NCBI GenBank assembly: GCA_003117195.1
Contig: BDSI01000021.1
Coordinates: 682,001-746,000 of the forward strand
DNA length: 64,000 nucleotides
Direction: 5' to 3'
From: Eudorina sp. 2006-703-Eu-15
Lineage: Eukaryota; Chlorophyta; Chlorophyceae; Chlamydomonadales; Volvocaceae
Shown: positions 1 to 9,918 of the stretch, piece by piece
Layout: the number at the start of each line of letters is the position of its first letter
Numbering within the stretch: the first letter of the stretch is position 1
Translations under genes and position numbers: made by a program
The notes under the pieces: generated by a model
Seen by the model: the letters and a program-made list of their open reading frames with translations, nothing else
What the model was told of the DNA's origin: nothing
The model's database searches: none

Positions 1-283
1 AGAACGACACGGAGCGCATCGAGCGGTTGGGACTCGTCGAGCGCGATTCGACGGCGTCCGCCGACAGCGGCGGCGGGCCATTGTACGGCGCGCCGCCGTC
101 ACTGCCGCCGCCGTCGCCGCCTCCGACGCCAACGTCGCAGGCCTCAGCTCGTACACCGCAGAGCTGTTGGTGATTTTCCCACTGTTGGAGCAGCCCGGCC
201 TGGCCTGTCGCATCGCTGCTGGGCCGGACTTGCGGCCGCTGCTGGTTGGAGCCCTGCTGCAGCTGCTGCTCCTGTTCTTGGTA

Positions 284-331
<48 letters not shown>

Positions 332-2728
332 ATGCTGTGATAGACCCTGTTCCCGCTCCAACTGCTGCCGCAGCACCAGCTGCCGCTGCTGCAGCTGCTG
401 CCGCAGACCCGGGGGCGTGGGGTCGCTCCCGTCGCCGCCGCCGCGCGGGTTCACCATCCGCCGGGCCTGACGCGGCGGCTCTTGGTCGGCGCCGGGGGCC
501 GCGGGGTCGGCGACGGCGCCGCCGCCGGTGCTTGTCCGTACGACAATCAGGCTGCCGAAAGCTCGATCCCCGGCGGGTCGCTGCACACCGCCAGTCCGCA
601 TGGGGTCATGGGGGGGTGTTGGTTGCAGTCTAGGGCGCAGGCAAGGCAGTGTCGAGGTGGTCCAGGGAGGTTCTGTCTAGGGTCACTTGGAAGCTGCCAG
701 GGAGAGCCAGAGCTTGGAGGGCCCCGCCCTCTAATGACGTCAATCGGCAGCAAGTGATGTCAAAGCATAAGTCAGGAAAAATGAATAAGCAAACACCGCC
801 GGCGGAAGCGGGAGTCGTGGCTCCCGCCTCCCGGGTCCCTCAAGCCACTGCGCCACCATTCGTCCTCGTCCAACACACAGCAGTGAGAAACAGTTCGGGT
901 CGTGCACACGAGAAATCGAGAACCCAAGTCAGTCGCGCACACCAGAAGCCGAGAACCCAAGTAAGTCACGACTGAGGACGTTGGTTGAGTGCAACCTACC
1001 CGGAGGAAGGATGCGCTCGCTCGAGCTGCCGTTGCCGTCAAGGGTGGTTGGCCGGCGCCGGCCGGTCGCGACGCCACCGAGTCCCAGACACCGCCGCCGT
1101 CGCCGCCGCCGCCGTCGCCGCAACCTCCCGACGGAGACCCCTCCGTCTCAGCCCCGCCGCCGATGTCGGCGCGGCTGGCGGCGCCAGGGATGCCGTCGAC
1201 GTCGGGCAGGTAGGTCCGACCGGCATCCGTCGGGGCGTCGCCGATGCTGACGTCCGCACCTGGGTAGCCCCCGACAGGATCCGCACAGGAACTGGGACTT
1301 GGGCCGAGCCTGAAATCTGGAGCGCTCATGGCCAGGCCGGTCCTGCTGTCGCCGTTGCGGACCCAACCGGCGGCGGCGGCGCCGCCGCCGCCGCCGCCAA
1401 CCGCACCGCCGCCAACACTGCCGGCGCTACCCTGATAAAGACCGCCACCTCGCACGCTCCCGGTCGTACTCGCTTGGGAGCATGTGGCGGCAGTACGGAC
1501 GTTTGTGTCCGTACTGCCGTACAGCGCTGCACCGCTGCGCACGCTGCCGTTTCGCGCCCCGACAGTACCATTCCGTACACTCCCTCCGTAATAGAATGCT
1601 CCGCCCGCGCGGACGCTGCCGGCGGCGCCGCTGCTGCGAGATCTCGCGAGCGCGGATTGCTGCGGCCCGCTTGGCCGGTCGTCCAGGAACTCGGGCAGGA
1701 TCTTGCTGCTGCGAATGAACGACGACATGAGGGATCTATGGTCGTACAAGCCGGGCTTGTAAACGCACATGCCGTGCATGGGACCTTTCGTACGGGGGCT
1801 GGCGAGATCAGTATCGTCCATCAACTGTACGGCGGCGGTTTCAACGTCCTGCGCAGCCTGCGAGGAGGCCCATGCCTCCAAGGGCTGCTGACCATCGAGC
1901 CAGCCGCCACCGACGCTGCCGCCTCCGGTGGCTCCGGCTGCGGGCTTATTATTGAGGGGAGCTGCGTTGATGATTTGGCGCTCTGGCGAAGGCGACGATG
2001 AGCTGCGGCCATCTTGGTTTGCGTGATCGCTGCGCTGGAGTTGGCTCTGAGTCAGTCGCAAAACAGGAAGGACGGACGAGGCAGAATTTAGCAAAGACCC
2101 GTATTTCAGTTGTATAAAATAATGATAATGATATTGAATTGATATGACGCGCAGAGGACAGGTGGCGTGCAAAACTTGCATGCGATTATGTTTAGGCAAC
2201 GGTTTATGAGACCCAAGGGCCCATTGGCCCCGGGTGCTTCTTTCTTCCCTTTGCATCGTGACTTACCAGGATCTCCTTTGTGGCAATAGCTTGCTGGAGT
2301 GGCGGCGGAGGACTCGTGCGACGCTGCCCTCGGTTCGGCTGCGCGACATCAGGTCGAACACGACAGAGCACAATAAGACAACGCAACACAGACACGACGC
2401 TGGGGTGATAAACATCTTGATGAGGATGAAGGGGGTATGGTCGTTTGCCCAAAGGTCATCATAGCTTTGACGTTGACGAATGCAGATTTTGCGCACGGGG
2501 GTCCGTAGCCCGATTCGTAAAGCATGGCGCACAGCGAGCCGGAAAAGATGGAATTATCAAATGATATATTGTAAGGTCCATCCCGCGTATGGCAAGGGTT
2601 GTCCATACACGACGCGGCTCTAGCCAGATGGCCACCATTCCCACGCACCCGGCCTCCGGGCTCGCCGTCCCGATCACGAAAGCAATTGAAACAAAGGACC
2701 ATGCCGCCACCTCACGAGGCCGTGTCAT
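1..2728 (-). CDS. Signal-peptide, single-TM protein with Gly/Ser/Gln-rich tail (3' end off window)
   Basis: Not a family I recognise. Proposed exons on the minus strand are 2728-2649, 2619-2497, 2464-2267, 2044-1000 and 676-1, and all phases agree (2,2,2,0). The start MTRPREVAAW followed by a hydrophobic run looks like a signal peptide. A short Cys-containing ectodomain follows (residues about 27-78, with CMDNPC). One strong hydrophobic segment lies at about residues 80-108 (FITPASCLCCVVLLCSVVF). A long, presumably cytoplasmic, low-complexity tail then carries repeated SVR-Gly motifs, a Gln-rich coiled-coil-like stretch (LRQQLQQRQLVLRQQLEREQ) and about 15 glutamines encoded at 331-287. The frame stays open to base 1, so the C terminus is missing. 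The first two introns would be only 29 and 32 nt, which is very short; indels in the assembly or a decayed 5' end are alternatives. The tail exons are better supported than the first three. Confidence 0.5.
287..331. repeat. (CTG)15 microsatellite encoding polyglutamine
   Basis: Fifteen perfect CTG units on the plus strand read as CAG on the minus strand. They are in frame with the Gln-rich tail of the membrane protein and are flanked by further Gln codons. The array is potentially length-polymorphic. Confidence 0.9.
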
Positions 2729-3161
2729 CAGGCGGCCTCTGTAGGCGCCACTCCATGCACTACCACCATGTACTGCGCAGCATCACAGCGCAGCTGGATG
2801 ACCGGCCTGATACTTCCGAGAGGTCTATAAGTAAGATGCAAGCATTCCGTCGTTTTGAAGGGGTGCGAGAGGAGGCTTTCGGTACAATGTAGGGTACGAC
2901 AGGCAAAGCGACCTGGACCCAACCTGGACTTTGTCGCATGGTATTCTTTTGTTGTATTTTGGATCGTTTTATAATATTTGTTTAATACGTGCATGGAAAG
3001 GCCATATCGCGTTAGGCTGGGCGGAGACTGTCGTTCACGTGGTCCGCGTGGGCAAACTTCGTTAGTTGCTGGGGAAACTGTTATCTTGCTTTGTAGGCTT
3101 TGAGATAAACACTTGCAGTTTGTTGTATTTGTAACCCTTTTTCGCCCACGTGTACCAAGCC
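2729..3161. promoter_or_regulatory. 433-bp head-to-head intergenic region, candidate bidirectional promoter
   Basis: This is the gap between the proposed start of the minus-strand membrane protein (2728) and the MPC1 start (3162). Any core promoters and 5' UTRs of both genes must lie here or upstream within each other's transcripts. An AT-rich patch around 2938-2990 stands out from the GC-rich surroundings, and a TATAAG string occurs near 2825. I could not identify a clear initiator or factor-binding site. The assignment rests on gene geometry alone. Confidence 0.35.
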
Positions 3162-4504
3162 ATGGCGTCCTTCTCGGCAAGGCTGCTTAACTTTTGGAAC
3201 AGCCCGACAGGTCCCAAAACTACACATTTCTGGGGACCAGTTGCAAACTGGGGGTTCGTTCTTGCGGTACGCCTTCGCCGGTTGGCTTGTCTGGTTCCGG
3301 CAGTGGCCGTGACTCACGTCCGGAACTTTGCTTGCAGGGATTGGCTGATATGCGTAAAGATCCAGAGTACATTTCGCCGAACATGACCGGAGGTGCGCCT
3401 CGTACAAGCGGTCCGCGAGCTTCCTGACAATCGGAAGCCCAGTTCAAGAAAAGTGCACAGGCGTTCAGAGTTATGAGATCAACACGAGATCAACACGATT
3501 TGCACGGTTTCATTTGGTTCCCAGCGTTAATGAACCTACCTTTGTCACGGCCACAACCCCTCGCGTTGAAGCACTCCAACCCCCTGGCCGCCCGGCCGTG
3601 CTTGCCCTGCAGTGATGTGCATCTACAGCCTTCTCTTCATGCGGTTTGCTTGGGAGGTGGGTCGGTCTCCGCGGTGGATGCGGGTTGCAGGGAGACCTAC
3701 CCTCCAACCCACCTACCTCCCCACCCACCCACCATCGCGAACCATTTGTCACACTCCAACGCAGCCACCCGACGGCGGCCCAGACATTCCGCGGCATCAT
3801 GTGCGGACTTGCGGCTGAGGGGCTGCGGAGTGGGGAATCTGCGGCAACCCGATCCAATCATCGATCAACTTGTCGCGGCTGTCGGATGGCGGCGCCGCGT
3901 CCCTCCCCCTCACCTCCCTCGCTGAACAGTGCCCCCGAAGCGATTCCCCCCTTGACTCCTCAACCCCTCGACCCCATCCCCTGTTTCATACCCTCCCAGA
4001 TGTGTTCCTGTCGCACCCGAGCCCGACCGGCGATAGTCCCGACTCACCCGTCTTCGCCGCCTCCCCACATCCCTACCCCGTCCCGTGCCCGCTCCAACCC
4101 TACCTTTCCCTTCCTGCGCAACCCCCCTCCGCTCTATATTGCCTGATCCTTGCCCCGTCTCGTCTGATTAGCACGCCCCCGCCCAGTTTCCCCGGCTCCT
4201 GTACCACCCCATGCTCCCGTCGCCCCCCGCCGCGGCTCTCTCCACGGCCTCTCTCCACTCCACCCCGCTCAACTCCACTCCATCCCAACCCATCCCAACC
4301 CAACCCACCCCACCCCAGGTCAAGCCGCGCAACTACCTCCTGCTCGCCTGCCACGCCTCTAACGAGACGGTCCAGCTCTACCAGTTGAGCCGCTGGTACG
4401 CCTGGAGCTCATCGGCCAAGGAGGCCAACGTGCACCGGCTGCCGGACGCGCCGCCGGGCCCCGCGGCTCCGGCAGCAGCCGCCAGCCCCAGCAAGAGCAG
4501 CTGA
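3162..4504 (+). CDS. MPC1: Mitochondrial pyruvate carrier subunit 1 (MPC1)
   Basis: Inner-membrane subunit of the heteromeric carrier that imports pyruvate into mitochondria. Exons are 3162-3266, 3338-3392, 3613-3656 and 4319-4504, with phases 0,1,0 and GT-AG borders; the product is 129 aa. The family hallmark FWNSPTGPKTTHFWGPVANW (residues 11-30) is followed by WGFVLAGLADMRKDPE (first membrane segment and loop), then MCIYSLLFMRFAWEVKPRNY and LLLACHASNETVQLYQLSRW (the second and third membrane segments expected of MPC1). The C terminus has an Ala/Pro/Ser-rich extension beyond the usual end of about 105-110 aa. ATG 3162 was chosen because it starts MASFSARLLNFW, as in other MPC1 proteins. Intron 3 is 662 bp and C-rich. 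The partner MPC2 is not in the window. Confidence 0.93.
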
Positions 4505-5242
4505 GGCGTCTGAATGCCCCTTGATAGGATGATGAGGACAGGGAGGGCCAGGCGGGAGGATGCCAAGGGAGGGCGGTGCTGACGCTGCTGGTGCCGTGTG
4601 AGCGGGGGTGCTGACGGAGCGGGGCCCGATCGGAATATATCCCATCTCCGGACGTCAGCCAGGACGGCCGGCGACGGCCCTGACGCGTACCTGTGTGCGG
4701 TGTCTGGCGGCAGTGAAGTCGGCGAGGCGGAGGGGATGTCAGCGAGTTGCAGCTACGTGAGAACTTGCACCTCAGGGCAAGGGCGCTGCACACGAGGTGC
4801 CTTCGGCTTGGCCCGAGAGGTAACAGGGAGGTGCCTCCGGAGCCGGACACCTTGCCTGCGTGTCCTTGCCTGCGTGTCCCTGGCGGCGTGTCCTTGGCGG
4901 CGTGCCCGCGTTGTAGAAGCTGCTTGGCTCGCCGTTCGCTGCGTTGCCCTTCGCCGGGTCGGGGTGGGAAGGGGCACTGCCAGCGGGAGTGCCGGGGGAA
5001 GTGGCAGGCGGGAAATGGGCGGCAGGCTGGCAGTGACGAGGACGCAGCGGGCGGCAGGCGGGCAGGGTGGCAGAGGTGTCTGACGGCGGGTTGCGGCGCG
5101 AGCGTCAGCACTGCTGTGGGTGTGTGCGGGTTTGGGTTTGCCGTTCTGTTGCGGGACCGGGGCCGGAGCCGGCGGCTGCGACTGCCCGAGGGCACGTGCG
5201 GCCACGTGAGGCGGATCGGGGGCCGACTCCCACCTGTAAGCG

Positions 5243-5247
<5 letters not shown>

Positions 5248-5274
<27 letters not shown>
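5248..5274. repeat. (CTG)9 microsatellite
   Basis: Nine perfect CTG units downstream of MPC1, not in a supported coding frame. Confidence 0.9.
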
Positions 5275-5277
<3 letters not shown>

Positions 5278-5623
5278 GTGACTGAGTGTCATAGGGGAAA
5301 GGTGACGCGGTGCAGTTGTCCTCAGCTCATCACGGGGTGGCGGTAGGGGGCCGTGATCGCTGCACGGCACGGGCGCGAGGTTGGGGTGGCAGACGTGGTT
5401 GCCCCCCTGGAGTGTTGGAGGGCGCAGATATGGAAAGACTCCCTACCCCTGCCCCAACGGCCCGGGACGGGATGGAGTGAAGTGCGGGTCGCCCGACGCA
5501 GTTTTGTGCACGCGGCTAGTGCCGGTTGAATGGGACGCGCTCGCTGTGTGTCGTGGCTGGCTGGAAACCGCACCGCCTTTCTCTGGCCCGCTCGGCGCCG
5601 CGCCCGCGGCTGCGCACTGGCGG

Positions 5624-5659
5624 GTCCGTCCGTCCGTCCGTCCGTCCGTCCGTCCGTCC
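5624..5659. repeat. (GTCC)9 microsatellite
   Basis: Nine tandem GTCC units in non-coding DNA. They are immediately followed by a purine-rich GGA/GGC run. Confidence 0.9.
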
Positions 5660-5805
5660 ACAGGAGGAGGAGGAGGCGGAGGAGGGCATGTGTCGGGGTA
5701 CGACATCCTTCAAAGGTCCATGATTCCTGTGAATGCTCGCCATGCAGACGACATATATCCGACATATATCCGTTCATTTAGGCAGTGTATGGTGAGGAAG
5801 CCTCG

Positions 5806-5847
5806 GGGCTGTCACCGATGACCCGCGGGGTCCGCTGTAACATCCTA
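5806..5847 (+). repeat. Dispersed repeat B, copy 1 (retroposon-like 3' end)
   Basis: A 42-nt block identical to 38737-38778. It begins GGGCTGTCACCGATGACCCG, contains TGTAA (5837-5841), and is followed by an ATAATAAT tail. The common block plus a polyadenylation-like signal plus an A/T-rich short-unit tail is the look of a non-LTR retroposon or SINE 3' end. No coding part of such an element is recognisable nearby. Confidence 0.7.
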
Positions 5848-8800
5848 ATAATAATATATCCGCCGAATGAAGAGTTCATACATTGATAGTATATTTCTAT
5901 ACAGAGCTTTCATTTGTTTGGCCGACTGATCGTGACCGAATCCGTCTGCTCGGCGCTGTGCTGTGTCGATTTTGGTGCGGTCACGTCGCCTGGGGACGCC
6001 TCGGAGCACAGGGCAGGGGGTTGTCGGTCGGCCCAGCAGGGACCTGGCTGGGCCCGTGGGACCCGGCCGCCCCGGCCGCATGTCCGGGTTGTGGCCACAG
6101 CCTTGGCAGCCTCGGCCTCGGGTCTCAAGGGTGTGCCGATGGGGCCTCGCGGAGGTGCGGGTCCTTGCTTTCTCATTCACTCACTGCCTGCCTGCGGCTC
6201 AAGTCTGTCCTGTGTGTCCTCTGAACCGGTTACCATACGCGGCTGGCCGTCCCTTCTCGGACAAACCCACCCAATTACGGCGGCAATCCCCGTTGAGATT
6301 CAATGTGGCCTGGAGAAGCCACAGGCTTGGGAAGAACACACAGCGGGTACAGCGCACGAGGGTTGGTTTCGGGTTTGTCACTTTTACTGGGATGCCGCAA
6401 GCTTCCTCCGGTGCGGGCGCTCTGCTGGTGGCGTCGACATGACAAAACCAGAGCCGTACCGCAACGGAGGCCGCCTGCATCTTCCTTTACATTGCCGCGT
6501 GGGAAGCCCCTGACATCTAGGCCTTCTCCCTCGGAGCTCTCAACCACCTCCTCCCACTCCGCCGTCACGACGGCACCCTACCGTGCCCTCAACCCCAACC
6601 GCCTCCCATACCTCCGATGCACCGCGTTTTGGTTTCGGGGCGCGGCGCACACGCCCCCACAACCCGCGGAACTCTTGGACAAGGCTCATTTCTTTCAGCT
6701 ACGCGCGCGTTCATCGCGCACTGCCCAGAAAGAATCCCGATGCCGATACCCACTCGGAGACGCCGGTCCCTGCGCAGGCCCGCAGTTCAGGGCCATGCAG
6801 GCCAGAAACCCGGACACAGCTGTGTTGTCTGCACTCGCTCCGCCTTGTACACCGCCGCCACCTCCACCTAGCCGCTTGTACAACCTATCCATCAGATCCC
6901 ACACAGGAGATCCACACAGATCAGCACATGCAGCACGATTCCGCGTGCACACCCCGCCGGGCCGACGTGCGCGGCCCAACAGAGGAGAAACAACGGTCAA
7001 AATACTTCACGATCGATCCAGGAGGCGTCGTGCGGGCCGGCGGCGCAGTGCTCATATGCAATGGGTCGGGTGCTGGGGAAGCGTGTGATGTAATTGCCGT
7101 CATCGTCGGCCAAAGACCCGAAACTGGTCACGACGGGTGTCCATCACCCTCACCCCGCTGTCTGTCGGGGTGTCCTCCTCCATTTATTCGTCTCGTCTGG
7201 TGCATTGAGCCAACCGATGGAGATCAATACGCGCCTTGGGGCCCGGCCGCATCCGACAGCTCTAAACGCCGATGGCGCCTGCAAATCAAAAAGTGACACG
7301 CATACACACACAACCCCGACCGGCACACACAGACACACGACAGGCGCGCGCGCACGTGGGACGGCGCGAGTAAACGCGCTCGGGCGCAGTCGCGCCTCGC
7401 ACCAACTGCCGTCGCCGCCGCAAGAATGTCGGTGGACCAACGCGACCAGTTCTGACCGAGGGTTGACGGACGGAATACATCACGAGCCATACCCAGCTGT
7501 CCTGGCAGATGCTGTACCGCCGTACATACATACATACATACGAATCAGTTCTAGAGACAATGAGGTGGGACTTCATTTCGGGTCAGCAATGCATCTGCAT
7601 GCGCGCTTGGAGAGGAGGGGGTGTGAAGCAAACACAATAATCATGAGCGGCCGCGAACAACCTCCTGCCCTCCGGCCTCACGACGGGGAAGGGACGCGTC
7701 TCGAGTCGCATCCGCTTCAAGGAAAGGGGCCCATGCTGCGGCGTGACCGGCGCGATCGCATACCGTGTGGTGTGCAATGAGTGCATTGACGGACCCGGCG
7801 CATATGCGCATATAGCCACAGCTGATGGCCCCCAGAGCGTTGCGCTTGCACCCCCTAGCTCAACTGCGTCAAACACCACCGTCGAACGCGAACCCGTCCG
7901 GCCGCGGGCACACGCCCAAACGGACACAGACAGGCAGACAGACAGACACGGTTCTCCTACAACGCACAGACGTTCAGACAGCAACACACCAAAACCTCGT
8001 CGAAGACATCAACCGACAGACCACCGCGACACAGCGCGGCCCCGTCAGGGGGCACCGCACGGCACGCAACGCCACCGATCCGTGACCTTCCACAGCCACC
8101 TTCCCCCTCTGACCAACATCCGCCCGTCGGACCCAATGCCGTCGCAACAGGCGTGTCACCGCATCGTCGCAGCCGCCCGTCAGTCGCCCCGTCTGTCTGT
8201 CCGTCCGTCCGTCCGTCAGCCTGTCCGCGGTCACAAGGGCCGATCACTTGTTGTGCGAGTCAGCTCCTGGCCTGGTGGTCACAATGCCTGGTGGTGACCC
8301 ACGCCACTTCGCGCGGTTAAGACCCGAAAACCCAACACCGTTGGGACACCCCGGAGAGCTCTGAAGCCAGCAGCTCTGCCCCCCTGACCACCCATATACC
8401 TTGCCGATAAGACGCACCACACACCACACACGCACACGGACACGGGCGGTTTCCTTTGCGAGAAACACACACGGATCCGCACACACACGACGTTCAGTCA
8501 TCACCGTTGACACGCACACACGCACGCACTCGCACAGACACACACACCGCCCCAGCCCTTTCCGTTCCGAACCCGGCCCACGTCACTCCGTTTGTCAAGC
8601 GCCTGCAGAAGGCGGAGGCGGCCACGCCGAAGTGGACTAGTGCTGAACCCAGAGGTGCGCCCGCCGTGGGGCGACCGTGGGTAATGGGTCGGTGAAGCCG
8701 CCGGCCGACTCCGCAAGTGTACGGGCTCCGGGCATGACAGCAGCGTCTCGACGGACTCAGCGCCCTCCCATCAGTAAATCAACGCATGCAACACCCGGAG

Positions 8801-9918
8801 AGGCCGTGGAGGATGTCACGACTGGCGTCGCGGCCCCGCGGCTTACGTTTTCTGATGCCGTCTGGCGCGCGCCCCGCCCCGCACCGGAGCGGAGAGGAGC
8901 CAGCGGCCCCGCCCAGGCAACGTCACCGCCGGCATGTACCCCATTCGCCTGCCTCTCCAGCCAACGTATGGGTAAAAGTAATAATGGAGAGGCAATCACA
9001 ATGACAGTGGTAAAAGACATTATACCCCAAACATCGCACCGTCGATATCATATGCGGACACGCAACTGTCTGTCTGTCTGTCGCGCCGCGCCCCGCGCCC
9101 TCACCGATGCCTGCTGCCAATGCACCTGCGCGCACTCGCTCTCTCATTCAGGCCAAACCCCGTTCTCTGCCAAGCTGCGCCGGTTCGCCGTACGACGAAT
9201 TACGGCTCGCGCGTACGACATGTACGGGTTATATGTCGTAATTTCCAAGGACCTGGCTCGCTCGCACGCACGCCGCCCTCTCGCATCTACCACCCACGAC
9301 CTCCTCCGGGCCTTGGATTTACGTACATACACGTACATACATCACAAAGTCGCATGATCTCCCTCATAGCTCGCCAGACACGACCGCCGTCGCCGGCTCT
9401 TGTCAGTGACAGCCAGTGCCAGTCGGGGCAGGCACGCGCGCACACACGCATTGAAACAACCGCACGCGTCCCCTCCCGCCGCCCCGCATGCGGAGGGACC
9501 CCCTCCGGGCCGGCCGCCCGGCTGCCCGCCCGCCTCGATGCCTGTTTCAGCACGCCATATTCCCAACCAGGGAAGACGCCGCAACCGTGGTCCCCCGCAA
9601 CCGTGGTCAGGCAGGGGCCACACGGCGCTGAAACACGGCGCTCGAGCACCCATCGGCACCGCTGTGGAAGCGCCCCGTTCGCGCTTCGTGCTTCTGTGCG
9701 CGCCGCCAGACGGTGGTCCTCAATTCCCTCGCCCTGATAACCACCCACGTGCTTCCCCCGGGGGCCTTTTCGCGCCCAACAACCCTAGGAGACTTGCCTG
9801 CCAGTAGTCCGTCCGTCCATCCGTTCACATACACAGACTCAAATCACGTTATTCAGTACTTGCCCACCTCCCCTATTATGTCTTCCTTGTTCGCAGACAC
9901 CGGCGAACCATCGCGCCC

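Larger units (their letters stand above)
4505..9918. other. 5.4 kb non-coding region between convergent MPC1 and TRP gene ends
   Basis: No reading frame here resembles a known domain, and none shows splice-compatible exon structure. The long frames are low-complexity Arg/Pro/Ser text expected from GC-rich DNA. The region presumably holds the 3' UTRs of the two convergent genes. A TGTAA string at 5235-5239 is a candidate polyadenylation signal for MPC1. It also contains CTG, GTCC, CA-rich (7300-7340, 8410-8550) and TACA (7525-7541) simple repeats, and one copy of a dispersed repeat at 5806-5847. Confidence 0.6.

Noticed and set aside
1..173. Plus-strand frame NDTERIERLGLVERDS... at the left edge
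   Set aside because: The minus-strand frame here is continuous with the Gln-rich coil and SVR-type repeats of the gene to its right and fits the phase of the preceding exon, so the plus-strand reading is taken as its shadow.
3150..3161. Upstream GTG as an alternative MPC1 start
   Set aside because: Nuclear genes normally start at ATG, and the ATG at 3162 gives the expected MPC1 N terminus.
4359..5370. Minus-strand frames of 200-280 aa downstream of MPC1
   Set aside because: They are low-complexity Arg/Pro/Ser/Gln text overlapping the MPC1 last exon and a CTG array, with no recognisable domain.
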